The notes under the pieces are model-generated. The model saw only the letters and a program-made list of their open reading frames with translations. It made no database searches and was not told the DNA's origin. The translations under genes were made by a program, and so were the position numbers. From the NCBI RefSeq assembly GCF_000240165.1, contig NC_017586.1:6151228-6215227 (forward strand): a stretch of 64,000 nt of DNA, in the 5' to 3' direction. The stretch is from Streptantibioticus cattleyicolor NRRL 8057 = DSM 46488 (GTDB lineage Bacteria; Actinomycetota; Actinomycetes; Streptomycetales; Streptomycetaceae). Below are positions 17,713 through 26,515 of the stretch, piece after piece. Numbering within the stretch: position 1 is the first letter of the stretch; each line of letters starts with the position of its first letter.

Positions 17713-17961
17713 ATGACGATCGGGCTCCTCTCCACGATCGCTGCCGTGTTCTACGGATGCACGGTCTCGATTCTCGCTCTGACCGCGACCTTCGCTCGGC
17801 GCCCCACGCTGCGACGTGAAGCCCGCGCCACCCTTGCCGTCCTGGTGCCGGGCAGGGAGGCGGAGTCGTCGACGGTGGACCGCGCGGCACCGAGGGCCAG
17901 CCACTGTGCGGCATCAACCGCGCCGCCGGCCTCGCTCACGCCGTTCTCACCCTCCAGTTGA
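17713..17961 (+). CDS. Small single-pass membrane protein
   Basis: An 82-residue protein with an N-terminal hydrophobic helix (GLLSTIAAVFYGCTVSILALTATFA) followed by a basic stretch (RRPTLRREARATLAVL) and a low-complexity tail. Short N-in membrane proteins with a similar start are common in Streptomyces as phage- or island-associated hypotheticals. The start ATG at 17713 follows a GAAAGG site. No function can be named. Confidence 0.5.
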   Translation: MTIGLLSTIAAVFYGCTVSILALTATFARRPTLRREARATLAVLVPGREAESSTVDRAAPRASHCAASTAPPASLTPFSPSS

Positions 17962-17985
17962 CCATCGCCCCCGCGGGGTGGATTC

Positions 17986-18013
17986 GTGACCGGCTGATTC
18001 CCCAGCCGGTCAC
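17986..18013. terminator. Bidirectional terminator hairpin
   Basis: A perfect 11-base stem GTGACCGGCTG / CAGCCGGTCAC with a 6-base loop sits between two convergent genes, 25 bases after one stop and 55 bases from the other. Position and symmetry suit a shared terminator. Confidence 0.72.
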
Positions 18014-18067
18014 GGCCGTTGTTGTGCCGACAGCCCGTGGAGTTGCCGCCGCCGGACCATCGGGGCG

Positions 18068-19030
18068 TCAGGTGCCGAGGGCGCGTCTGGTGCGTTCGGT
18101 GGTGTGGTGGAGGTAGTTGGTGACGTCGGGGTCGGCGTCGAGGGCGTAGTCCGCGTTCAGGGCGGTGAGGGCCTGGGCGATGTGGGCGAGGGAGTCGCTG
18201 GAGCAGTCGACGGTGCAGGTGGTGTCGTCGAGGGGCTGGACGCGGGCGGGCAGGGCGCCGGTGCGGTGGCGGATGGTGTCGGCGGGGGCGTGGACGGTGG
18301 CGAGGGCGCGGTAACGGGCGGGTGCGGTGGCGATCTTCTGTGCGACGTAGTCGGCCGGGTCGTGACCGGGGACGGGGCGTGGCGTGAAGCGATGACGGGT
18401 GGGGACCGGGTCCGTGATGCGGTCGAGGCGGTAGACACGCCAGTCGTCGCGCCCGGTGTCGTGGGCGAGGAGGTACCACAGCCCGGCGGAGGCCACCAGG
18501 TGGTGGGGGTCGGCGCGGCGGCGGGCGGCGGTGCCGTCGCGGGTGGTGTAGTCGAAGGTGACGGTTTCGTGGTCGCGGCAGGCGGTGGCGAGTGTGGTCA
18601 ACGCCGCCGGGTCCACGCGGGGGCCGCGGTCTTCCCAGCCGATGGTGTCCGTCGCCTGGTGCAGGGCCGCGACCTGGGCGCGCAGCCGGGCGGGGAGGAT
18701 CCGTTCCAGTTTGGCGAGCGCGCGCAGTGAGGTCTCCTCCATGCCGGTGAGGTGACCGGCGGCGGTGCGCAGGGCGACGGCGGTGGCGATGGCTTCTTCG
18801 TCGTCGAGGATGAGCGGGGGCATCGCGGCGCCGGAGGCGAGGCGGTAGCCGCCGGCGTGGCCGGTGGTGCCTTCGACGGGGTAGCCGAGGCCGCGCAGCC
18901 GGTCGATGTCGCGGCGGATGGTGCGGGTGGTCACGCCGAGGCGTTCGGCGAGTTCGGTGCCGGACCATTCGCGGCGGGTCTGCAGCAGGGAGAGCAGGCG
19001 GAGCATCCGAGCGGGCAGGTCGGTCGTCAT
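18068..19030 (-). CDS. YafY-type WYL-domain transcriptional regulator
   Basis: A 320-residue regulator. The DeoR-like helix-turn-helix occupies residues 8-60 (ERLGVTTRTIRRDIDRLRGLGYPVE, then the wing TGHAGGYRLASG). A middle linker helix follows, then a WYL domain at about 140-210 with YLLAHDTGRDDWRVYRLDRI, where LWYLL is the WYL-equivalent. The WYL domain usually senses a ligand such as a nucleotide. It is divergent from the VOC gene, with a TAGGAC-N7-GTCCTA palindrome in the gap, which suggests control of itself and the VOC protein. Confidence 0.9.
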   Translation of the reverse strand: MTTDLPARMLRLLSLLQTRREWSGTELAERLGVTTRTIRRDIDRLRGLGYPVEGTTGHAGGYRLASGAAMPPLILDDEEAIATAVALRTAAGHLTGMEETSLRALAKLERILPARLRAQVAALHQATDTIGWEDRGPRVDPAALTTLATACRDHETVTFDYTTRDGTAARRRADPHHLVASAGLWYLLAHDTGRDDWRVYRLDRITDPVPTRHRFTPRPVPGHDPADYVAQKIATAPARYRALATVHAPADTIRHRTGALPARVQPLDDTTCTVDCSSDSLAHIAQALTALNADYALDADPDVTNYLHHTTERTRRALGT

Positions 19031-19051
19031 GCCTCCAGACTGCCTGTCTTC

Positions 19052-19070
19052 TAGGACGTGTGCTGTCCTA
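19052..19070. promoter_or_regulatory. Palindrome TAGGAC-N7-GTCCTA, candidate WYL-regulator operator
   Basis: Perfect 6-base arms separated by GTGTGCT, 21 bases upstream of the WYL regulator's start codon and on the promoter side of the divergent VOC gene. Such sites are typical of autoregulated YafY-type repressors. Confidence 0.6.
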
Positions 19071-19319
19071 AAGCCCGCCTAGCGTGGGGGCATGCCCGGA
19101 GAGCGAACACACCCGAGCCCCTACGCATGCGCAGATCAGCGCGGGTGGGCTGATCCCCGCTGGTGATGCGGGAAGCCGGGCCGGCCCCGGTGACGCGAGC
19201 GGAACGCGGACGCCCGCCGTGCACTCGGGGCTCGCCACCCGAGACGCAGCAAGGCTCGACCACGACAAGTCACAGCACCGCACGGTGCGTTTCCACCCGT
19301 ACGAAGAGGAAGAACTCTG

Positions 19320-20150
19320 ATGAGCTACATGTCCCCCGGCCAGGTCGTCTGGTTCGAGATCGGCACCACCGGCCCCGACGCCATCACCGGCTTCTACGGC
19401 CCCCTGCTCGGCTGGACCTTCGAGGTCGACCCGGACTCCTCCATCGACGGCCGCACCTACACCCGCATCCTCGCGCCCGGCGCTCCGTGGCCGATGGGTG
19501 CCGTCCAGCAGGGCGACACCGGCGAAGAGGCCATCAACCTGTCCATCCTGTCCGCCGACGTGCCCGCAGACGTCGACAAACTCACCGGCTTGGGCGCGAC
19601 GGTCGTCGTGCCGGCCACACCGGTGGGGGACGTGACCGTCTTCGCCCGCGTGAGGGACCCCCGCGGCAACCTGCTCTCCCTGTTCTCCCAGTCCACCTCG
19701 CGGCGATTCGAGGAGCGGATCACCGGCACGCGGCGGTACATGGAGCAGGCGGCGTTCACGCCGAAGCCGGGGTCGATGGCCTGGTTCGAGATCGGCACCA
19801 CTGATGTGAAGGCCACCACCGACTTCTACACCGCGGGATTCGGCTGGCGGTTCGAGAACGACCAGGCCGACGGCACCTCGCACTCCACAGTCTTCGGCCC
19901 CGGCGCCAAGTGGCCGTCGGGCAGTCTGCGGGACCACAGCGGCCAGGGCGCGGCCGGGGCCGACTACGTCATGTCGTGCTTCCTGGTCACCGACGTGGCC
20001 GCCACCACCGCCCGCGCCGAGCGAGCCGGGGCACGGCTGGAGCACGGACCGCGGACCAGCCCCGGGGGCCTGGTCTCCTGCCGCCTCATCGACCCGCGCG
20101 GCAACCGCTTCGGTGTGTTCTCCCGCCCCACCGGCGACCAGGCCAGCTGA
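19320..20150 (+). CDS. Two-domain VOC (glyoxalase-fold) protein
   Basis: A 276-residue protein made of two vicinal-oxygen-chelate domains. Each begins with the same W-F-E-I-G-T-T strand (residues 10-16 and about 153-159) followed by a helix with FYGPLLGW or FYTAGFGW, and each ends with RDPRGNLLSLFS or IDPRGNRFGVFS. Such duplicated VOC proteins are often antibiotic-binding or detoxifying proteins or lyases. The ATG at 19320 follows GAGGAAGA. It is divergent from the WYL regulator that probably controls it, and a Gfo/Idh reductase follows 89 bases downstream. Confidence 0.85.
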   Translation: MSYMSPGQVVWFEIGTTGPDAITGFYGPLLGWTFEVDPDSSIDGRTYTRILAPGAPWPMGAVQQGDTGEEAINLSILSADVPADVDKLTGLGATVVVPATPVGDVTVFARVRDPRGNLLSLFSQSTSRRFEERITGTRRYMEQAAFTPKPGSMAWFEIGTTDVKATTDFYTAGFGWRFENDQADGTSHSTVFGPGAKWPSGSLRDHSGQGAAGADYVMSCFLVTDVAATTARAERAGARLEHGPRTSPGGLVSCRLIDPRGNRFGVFSRPTGDQAS

Positions 20151-20238
20151 ACATCCGCACCCCCGGCGGTCCAGGCTCCCGCCCGCGATGGCGGAGCCCG
20201 GGGCGCCATGACGCCAAAAACGCAAGGAGAGTAACGAG

Positions 20239-21183
20239 ATGAAGATCGCGCTGCTGGGAACCGGCTTCGGCCAGGCGCACGCCGCCGTCTACGCCGCTCG
20301 GGACGACGTGGAGGTGGTGATGTTCGGCCGCGACGCGGAGAAGACAGCGAAGGCGGCCGGTCAGTTCGGCTTCGCTTCCTCCACGGCGACGGACGCCGCG
20401 TTCGAGGACGACTCGTTCGACCTGGTCGACATCTGCCTCCCGGTCGACCTGCACGCCCCGTTCGCGCTGCGCGCCCTGGACGCGGGCAAGCACGCACTGG
20501 TCGAACTGCCTCTGGCCGCCAACCTGGAGGACGCCAAGCGGGTCGCCGAGGCCGCCGCGCGCAGCGACAAGCACGTCTTCGTGGACATGTTCGACCGGTT
20601 CATCCCCGCCAACCAGGCCCTTTTCGACGCCGTACGCGAGGGCACCTACGGTCGGCTGGAGCAACTGACCTTGTGGAACCTCACCGCTCACCTGTGGCCC
20701 GGGGCCTCGCTCGGGCTGAACGTCCTGCCGCTTGAGGCCATGCACAGCGACATGGACATCATCACCCGCGTCCTCGGCCTGCCCCGCGACATCACCGTCA
20801 CCACGGTCGCGCGGAACGAGGACTCCGCCGCCATCGACACCGTCCTCTCCTTCGACGGCGCCGTCGCCCGCTCCTCGGTGTCCTCGCTGATGCCGTCGAC
20901 CTGGGGCGCCCGCGGCGGCTACACCGCCACGTTCGAACACGGCGTGCTGGACGCCTCCTCCACCATGGGCTTCGACGGCAGGCCCACCGGCACGGTCACC
21001 GCCTACACCCCCGACGGCGCCGGCGATCTGCACCTCCCACCCGCCGACCAGTACACCGCCATGATCGGCCACGTCATGGACGTCCTCCACGGCAACGCCG
21101 ACAACCAACTCACCCCGGCCGGCGTCCTCGACGCCCTCCACCTCACCCTCGACATCGACCGCAGGGTCAACCCCCGCCGCTGA
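20239..21183 (+). CDS. Gfo/Idh/MocA-family oxidoreductase
   Basis: A 314-residue NAD(P)-dependent oxidoreductase with the N-terminal Rossmann motif LGTGFGQAH and a C-terminal alpha/beta domain. These enzymes usually oxidise sugars or inositols and carry an EKP motif whose Lys is catalytic. Here the equivalent reads VELPLA, so the Lys is replaced by Leu. SDMDIITRVLG in the C-terminal domain is the equivalent of the family's G-G-x-x-x-D-x-x-H helix, but with Asp-Met-Asp. Loss of these residues suggests an altered or non-redox role. The start ATG at 20239 follows AAGGAGAG, and the gene is co-directional with the VOC gene. Confidence 0.82.
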   Translation: MKIALLGTGFGQAHAAVYAARDDVEVVMFGRDAEKTAKAAGQFGFASSTATDAAFEDDSFDLVDICLPVDLHAPFALRALDAGKHALVELPLAANLEDAKRVAEAAARSDKHVFVDMFDRFIPANQALFDAVREGTYGRLEQLTLWNLTAHLWPGASLGLNVLPLEAMHSDMDIITRVLGLPRDITVTTVARNEDSAAIDTVLSFDGAVARSSVSSLMPSTWGARGGYTATFEHGVLDASSTMGFDGRPTGTVTAYTPDGAGDLHLPPADQYTAMIGHVMDVLHGNADNQLTPAGVLDALHLTLDIDRRVNPRR

Positions 21184-21325
21184 CCTGCCCCACCCTCCCG
21201 AGGATGATCGACACGGTTACCGCAGGACACGGCATTGACCTCTGCCGCCGGATTCGACGGTTGGCCGGCTGATTATGCTGGCTCAGCGCGCTGACCCGCA
21301 GCCGTGTTGGGAGGGAGACGAACCG

Positions 21326-21913
21326 GTGGACCTGGAAACCCTGCACGGTTACGACCGCGAGGCCGCCGCCTTCGCCTCGCAGTGGCACGAGCAGCCGGAA
21401 CCGGACGATCTGCGGACTGCGTTGCTGCGTTGGTTCCGTCCCGGACCGACGGCTGATGTCGGCTGTGGCGGCGGCCGGGACACGGCTTGGCTGACCGCCA
21501 ACCGCTTTCCCACCACCGGGTACGAGCCGTCCACCGGGCTGCTGGCCGAGGCCCGCAAGCGGTACCCGCAGCTGCCATTCGAGTGTGCCGCCCTGCCCGA
21601 GCTGGCGGGCGCGCCCGACGGCGCCTTCGCCAACGTGCTGTGCGAGACCGTCATCATGCACCTGGAGCCCGACTCCGTCGCCGCCGCCGCCGTGCGGCGC
21701 CTGCGTGGCCTGCTCCAGCCGGGCGGCACCCTCTACCTCAGCTGGCGGGTGGTCACCGGCAGCGCCCAACGCGACGACCACGGCCGGCTGTACGCCCCGG
21801 TCGCCCCGTCGCTGGTCCGTCAGGGCCTCGCCGGCCTGGAGGTGCTGCTGGACGAGGAGCTGACCAGCGTCTCCTCCGGCAAGGCGGTGCACCGGATCGT
21901 GGCACGCGCTTGA
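21326..21913 (+). CDS. Class I SAM-dependent methyltransferase
   Basis: A 195-residue methyltransferase with motif I ADVGCGGGRDTAWL (SAM glycine loop), the acidic end of strand 2 in TTGYEPSTGLL, and motif IV around NVLCETVIMHLEPD. Motif VI, LQPGGTLYLSWRV, completes the Rossmann-like core. The GTG at 21326 is chosen over the ATG at 21275 because GGGAGGGA lies about ten bases before it. The substrate is not apparent. Confidence 0.8.
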   Translation: MDLETLHGYDREAAAFASQWHEQPEPDDLRTALLRWFRPGPTADVGCGGGRDTAWLTANRFPTTGYEPSTGLLAEARKRYPQLPFECAALPELAGAPDGAFANVLCETVIMHLEPDSVAAAAVRRLRGLLQPGGTLYLSWRVVTGSAQRDDHGRLYAPVAPSLVRQGLAGLEVLLDEELTSVSSGKAVHRIVARA

Positions 21914-21925
21914 CCGTCGACGTCC

Positions 21926-22054
21926 TTGGCCCAGCTCCCGATCACTGACCGAGCCCGCTACAGCCGCTACCAGGCACGCTCCATGCAGGTGCTGGGCCGC
22001 TTCCAAGGACGCCTGCTCGCCGCCGCATACACCTCCGTCGCCCGCGAACCTCCC
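21926..22054 (+). pseudogene. Fragment of a DUF1330-like protein
   Basis: A reading of about 40 residues, AQLPITDRARYSRYQARSM then GRFQGRLLAA, matches the core pattern of DUF1330 dimeric alpha/beta-barrel proteins (D-x-x-x-Y-x-x-Y, then a GGR-like turn), with a missing N-terminal strand and a disrupted C-terminus. It abuts the 3' end of the next gene on the other strand. I read it as a decayed gene. Confidence 0.45.
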
Positions 22055-22078
22055 TTCGGCGAACGATCAGTTGACGGC

Positions 22079-24769
22079 CTACCGGCAGGAGGCGTCGCGG
22101 CTCAGCGCCGTCCTGAGCCGCCGGGCCTGCTTGATCAGCTGTGACGAGCCCTTGCGCGCCGCCAGCTCGTCGATCTCCGGTATCGCGCCACGGGACCCGG
22201 ACCGCTCCGCGCAGTCGGCCGCGAGCGTGAGCAGAGCGCCGTCGGCGAGTGCCGGTTCTCCCGACAGGAGCCCGGGGAGGGCGCCCGAGAGCACCGCCCA
22301 CACCGTGGCGTACGCACCGGTGCGCACCGCTTCCTGAAGTGCCGCCACGACCCGCTTCAGCTTGAGGCGGCGCAGGCTGGCCAACTCGGCGACATCCCGG
22401 CCGAGTTGCTCCGCGTGGAGTTGTCCGCGAGCGGCCAGCACCAGCATCGCGTCCACCGCGAACAGCTGCTCCTCGAAGCGTCGCGCCCCGAGTCCGTACG
22501 CCACCAGCAGATGGGTCGCGGGGCCCGCCGGCCCGCCGGACTCGGCCAGCGCGGGCAGCACGGGCACGCCGTGACCGAGGTGGTCGGAGTCGGCCAGGGC
22601 CGAGAAGGCGGACAGCATCCGCGCCGCGATGATCTCCCGGTGCTGGGGCAGGAGGGCCAGGGCCTGCGGGGAGCACTGCCCGCCGCCCCCGCACTTGCAC
22701 GGCCGGCCGATGGGGTCGTGCGCGTCGAGCAGGGAGCGGAACGGCTCGGGGTGGTCCTCATGTCCGGGAAGGGCCTCGGTGCGCACGAGCACACCGGGGC
22801 GGGGGGTCCTGAGCCTGAGCCGTTCGGTCTCCCGGGAGACGACGGGGTCGGGCAGGCCGCCCGAGGCGAGCCAGGCGGCCAGCCGCCGCCCCGCCGGGGA
22901 GGTGAGCCGGTCCGCCGCGGCCCGCGCTTCGAGCGGCACGTCCCGGTCCAGCCGCAGCAGGGCCTGGACGAGGTCGGCCGGGCCGGGCTCGGTGCCCGAT
23001 TCCTCGTACGCGGCGAGCCGGGCCGCCAGCTCCGACGGGTCGATGGTCCCCGTCGTCCAGGTGGGCGTGGCCAGCAGGAACGGCAAGGGGTCCCCGAGCT
23101 CCAGCCGCGCCCCGATCTCGGCCGCGCGGCTGAGGCAGACGGACCAGATCGCCGTGTGCGGGCACTGGTGCTCCTGGAACCGGAAGCGCAGGGCACCCAG
23201 CCCGGACTGGATGCGCAGGGTGCTCGTCTTCTCCTTCGCGGCGTCGCCCATGACGAACATGACGACGGCTTCGAGCGCTTGCGCGAAGACGTTGTCGCTC
23301 AGCCATGAGGCAGGCTGCCGGTGCGCCGCGACGACCGGTTCCAGGGCCGCGCGGAGCCCCGCCAGGTCGGCGTGGGCGTGGACGACGAGGCTGTTCAGCG
23401 CCCGCTCCTCCTGCGCCGGGGTGCCCTTGCCACGCAGCAGCGCGACGACCTCCTCGGCGAGTTCGGCGGGGGCGAGCGGTGCGGGGTCCAGGCGCTCGGG
23501 GGCCGCGACGGGCGGCAGGACGTCGTCCTCCACGGCGGGCGGACCGGCCTCCTCGGCGGCCACGACGCCACCGAACGCCTCGGCCGCGCGTTCACGCAGG
23601 TCGGAGGGGAGCAGCTGGACACTGGCCGCCAGTTCGGCGAGGACGCCCTCGCCCGCGTGCTTGCGGTGGCGGACGGCCAGGGCGAGGGCCTTGTCCTGGA
23701 GGCTGTGCTCCTCGTGGCCGAAGGCCTCGGAGACCACCGGCAGCAGCTCGTCCGTGAGGGACCGGTCGCGCTTGATCGCCTTGTCGAGCATGGCCAACTG
23801 GGCGCGCACGATCTTCTTCTCGGGCCGGAACAGGGCGGCCCTGGACGCCTCGACCAGGTGCTCCGTCTCCAGACGCCCCGCCTCGTCGAGTTCGGCCAGC
23901 ACCTCCTGGGCGCGGGCGGCTGCCAGCGAGTGCCCGACGGAGAGCATCCGCACCCAGGTGAGGGTGTGCGCCGCCCGCTCGTCCGCGGTCAGGTCCAGGG
24001 CGGTCAGCAGGGCGAGGAAGCCCTTCACGATGCCGAGCCGGCCACCGCGCAGCAGCCGTGACAGACACCCCTCGACCAGCATCTCGCGGCTGAGCAGCCC
24101 TTCCCGGGCGAGTGAGGCGAGCGCCCCGGGCCACCCGGGGTCGGCGCCCCAGGTGTACTGGAAGTCCGAGCCGGCCTCGTCCACCTCGAACAGCCGGGGG
24201 ACGGCCGCCTTCAGGAACGGATCGTCCCGCAGCCCTTCCTCGATCGTCCTACCCCGCTGAGGGATGTCCCTCTCCCAGCCGAGGACGAAGCCGTCCGTCA
24301 TGGGCGGCTCGCAGCCGGCGAGCAGCGACAGCCGTTTGATCAGCCCGTACTCCCACCCGCCGACGGTGCGGCGCTCCGCCAGCCGACGCGCCACCTCGGC
24401 CAGCCACTCGGGGGCGCGGTCGCCCAGCACGTCGACGACCACCTGGGGGTCCTCAGGCCCGGCCCACCACAGATCGCGGCTCGTGAGCCACTGGGCCGCC
24501 GCCGTCGCGCCGGTGCAGCACCCCGCCCCGGCGAGCAGCAGACCCCGGCGGACCAGCAAGTGCCCCTCGCCCCGCCAGAGTTCCGGGATCTCCTTGCGCC
24601 ACTGCTTGAGCACCGGCAGCCCCTTGCGCCGTTCGGCGTCGGTCAGGGTGCCGACCAGCTTGGGGATGTCCTCGACGCGGCCCTCGCGCACCGCGTCCAG
24701 CAGGGTGCGGACGCCGTCCGCGGTCCCGTCGGGGATCCGGTGGTCGGGGAGGTCGTGGGTGAAGGTCAT
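22079..24769 (-). CDS. Large DUF6493-like helical-repeat protein
   Basis: An 896-residue soluble protein, almost entirely helical and leucine/alanine-rich, that recalls the DUF6493 family. The N-terminal region (residues 1-270) carries LTDAERRKGLPVLKQWRKE and a WEYGLIKRLSLLAGC segment. The middle (270-480) looks HEAT-like. A C-terminal region has a Cys cluster, PCKCGGGGQCSP, that could bind zinc. It overlaps the upstream SWIM-finger gene by 4 bases (ATGA), so the two are translationally coupled and probably act together. The pair is widespread in Streptomyces without a known biochemical role. The protein could be a scaffold for a nucleic-acid or ubiquitin-like process, but nothing here proves it. 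Confidence 0.8.
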   Translation of the reverse strand: MTFTHDLPDHRIPDGTADGVRTLLDAVREGRVEDIPKLVGTLTDAERRKGLPVLKQWRKEIPELWRGEGHLLVRRGLLLAGAGCCTGATAAAQWLTSRDLWWAGPEDPQVVVDVLGDRAPEWLAEVARRLAERRTVGGWEYGLIKRLSLLAGCEPPMTDGFVLGWERDIPQRGRTIEEGLRDDPFLKAAVPRLFEVDEAGSDFQYTWGADPGWPGALASLAREGLLSREMLVEGCLSRLLRGGRLGIVKGFLALLTALDLTADERAAHTLTWVRMLSVGHSLAAARAQEVLAELDEAGRLETEHLVEASRAALFRPEKKIVRAQLAMLDKAIKRDRSLTDELLPVVSEAFGHEEHSLQDKALALAVRHRKHAGEGVLAELAASVQLLPSDLRERAAEAFGGVVAAEEAGPPAVEDDVLPPVAAPERLDPAPLAPAELAEEVVALLRGKGTPAQEERALNSLVVHAHADLAGLRAALEPVVAAHRQPASWLSDNVFAQALEAVVMFVMGDAAKEKTSTLRIQSGLGALRFRFQEHQCPHTAIWSVCLSRAAEIGARLELGDPLPFLLATPTWTTGTIDPSELAARLAAYEESGTEPGPADLVQALLRLDRDVPLEARAAADRLTSPAGRRLAAWLASGGLPDPVVSRETERLRLRTPRPGVLVRTEALPGHEDHPEPFRSLLDAHDPIGRPCKCGGGGQCSPQALALLPQHREIIAARMLSAFSALADSDHLGHGVPVLPALAESGGPAGPATHLLVAYGLGARRFEEQLFAVDAMLVLAARGQLHAEQLGRDVAELASLRRLKLKRVVAALQEAVRTGAYATVWAVLSGALPGLLSGEPALADGALLTLAADCAERSGSRGAIPEIDELAARKGSSQLIKQARRLRTALSRDASCR

Positions 24770-26181
24770 CGGGTGGCTCCGGTGGGGGTGTCAGTGTTGT
24801 CCTGAGCGGTGGCGGTGACGGCCGCGCGGCGGGCGATGCGGACGGCGAGGGCGTGCTTGCACGGGCCGCGTCCGCCGCGGTATTCGGCCCACCAGCGGCA
24901 GGTGCAGGTCAGCCGCCCTTCGGCGGACCTGACCCGGTGGCTGTGATCCTCGACGGTGACGGTGGCCGTCTCGCCGTCGAGGCGCACCGCACCCGCGTCG
25001 ACGAGGGCGTGGGCGGCGCGCAGCCGGGGGTTGTCCCGCTCGGCCCGTCCGGTGTCGTACGGCAGCTCCCGGTGGAAGTACGCCGCCTCGGCCGTGTCGT
25101 AGCCGATGCGCCCGGCCGTGCCGAGGCGGGTGAGCGCGGCCCGTACCCGCTGCGGGGTCAGCCCGGACTGCGTGGCGAGGTCGGCGATGTCGACGGCGGG
25201 GTCCCAGGCGAGCAGCACGGACACCAGGTCGGCGTCCTCGGCCGACTCGTCCGCCGCCAGGGCGTCGAGGACGCCGCCCTCGCCGGAGAAGCCCCGTGAC
25301 GTGTCCGGGGACAGGGTGAGGGTCAGCCGCATCCCGGGGAGTCCGATCTCCCACGCGCTCGCCACCGGGCCGCTGCCCGCCGTGACGGCCGGGCCGTGGA
25401 TCCGCAGCCCCGTCGCATGGCGCAGCACCCGGCTCAGCGCGGTCAGCCGCTCGGGCCCGGGCAGACAGACCGCGCCGGGGACCGGCCGGGTGGTGGCGCG
25501 CAGCGAGCGGCCCGCCGGGACGACCCAGCGCGCTCCCTTGGAGGCGCCGCGGGTGGCGCCGGGGCGGGGGAGCGCGCGGAGGAAACGCACGGCCTCGGCC
25601 GCCGGGAGTTCGGCCCGCAGGTCGAAACCGGAGGCGATCACCTGGGTCTCGGCGAAGCCGCGCAGCCAGCGCTCGGGCAGCGGCACCTTCTTCTCCACCA
25701 CCGGCCCCTCGAAGGTGGTGACGGTCATCTCGTCGGGCCCCACCTCCAGACGCAGCGGATCGCTCGCGCCCACCCGGGTCAGGGCGTCCCGCAACGGGAT
25801 GTTCACGTCGACGTTGGTCGTACCGTGCCCGATGTCGTCACCGTCCAGCGCGTCGCCCAGCACGTCGAGCCGCGCGTACACCCCGCAGCAGGCGGAGAAC
25901 GACTCGAACCTCAGCCGGTCCCCGTTCCCAGTGACGACCGGGTCGCGCCAGGAATCGAGTTGCAACTGGTAGTAGCGGGCGGCGGCGACGTCCGCGACAC
26001 ACAGCAGTCCGGCAGCGGTGACCTGAGGGTAGGTCAGAAACCCCCGGAAAAAGCTCGGATGGGCCTCCCGCCCGGCCAACGTGGCGCCGCCCGAGGTCTC
26101 CAGGCCGATGCTCCGTCCATCCGCCGTGGACCGTACGGCGGATGGACGGAGATAGGTGTACGTCTGTGCCGTTCTCGTCAT
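24766..26181 (-). CDS. SWIM zinc-finger protein
   Basis: A 471-residue protein whose C-terminus carries a SWIM zinc finger, CTCRWWAEYRGGRGPCKHALAV (CxC...CxH, about residues 430-451), a fold that binds DNA or proteins. The central region has a helix-turn-helix-like stretch, LTPQRVRAALTRLGTAGRIGYD. The N-terminal 300 residues are beta-rich and unassigned. The start MTRTAQTYTYLRPS at 26181 is preferred because it matches the family opening. The stop overlaps the start of the DUF6493-like gene, forming a two-gene unit. Confidence 0.87.
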   Translation of the reverse strand: MTRTAQTYTYLRPSAVRSTADGRSIGLETSGGATLAGREAHPSFFRGFLTYPQVTAAGLLCVADVAAARYYQLQLDSWRDPVVTGNGDRLRFESFSACCGVYARLDVLGDALDGDDIGHGTTNVDVNIPLRDALTRVGASDPLRLEVGPDEMTVTTFEGPVVEKKVPLPERWLRGFAETQVIASGFDLRAELPAAEAVRFLRALPRPGATRGASKGARWVVPAGRSLRATTRPVPGAVCLPGPERLTALSRVLRHATGLRIHGPAVTAGSGPVASAWEIGLPGMRLTLTLSPDTSRGFSGEGGVLDALAADESAEDADLVSVLLAWDPAVDIADLATQSGLTPQRVRAALTRLGTAGRIGYDTAEAAYFHRELPYDTGRAERDNPRLRAAHALVDAGAVRLDGETATVTVEDHSHRVRSAEGRLTCTCRWWAEYRGGRGPCKHALAVRIARRAAVTATAQDNTDTPTGATR

Positions 26182-26265
26182 GGCCGACAGGCTATGGGCC
26201 ACCACTGACACTGCGCCGGGACGGCGTGTGCGGGCGGCCCTCTTCGCCCGTTGCCACCACGCTCG

Positions 26266-26388
26266 GCCGACGGCGCGGTCAGCCGGGGGGCGTTCACCGG
26301 CGTCATCCGGTGGGTCGGCGGTGCCCTCGCTGTGATGTGGGCCGTGATGTCCTTCCTGCCCAAGCACGCGACCAGCCGGAGCAGCTGA
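26266..26388 (+). pseudogene. C-terminal tail of a lost MFS transporter
   Basis: A plus-strand reading, AFTGVIRWVGGALAVMW then FLPKHATSRSS and a stop at 26386-26388, looks like the last transmembrane helix and tail of an EmrB/QacA-type transporter. Nothing upstream continues the protein. It is a fossil, separate from the frameshifted MFS gene beside it, which lies on the other strand. Confidence 0.35.
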
Positions 26389-26515
26389 GCCACTCCCCGC
26401 AGCGGCGGCATCCGCCCTCCGTGCCGCCGCGTCCCTCCAACTCGTCGCCCGGAACCGGTCGTTCGGCATGCCGCGACGAGCCTGGGCGGAGTCCACCGGC
26501 TCGTACCGAGCGGCG

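Noticed and set aside
11962-17904. A minus-strand open frame of 1980 codons extending the P-type ATPase
   Set aside because: The extra 456 residues overlap another gene on the same strand in a different frame and are Arg/Gly/Pro-rich, as expected of a shadow frame in high-GC DNA. The start at 16536 fits better.
19084-19320. A 78-codon plus frame ending at the VOC start codon
   Set aside because: Composition is Ala/Gly/Thr-rich with no motif, it lies over the promoter region of the VOC gene, and the end is set by the ribosome-binding site of the real gene.
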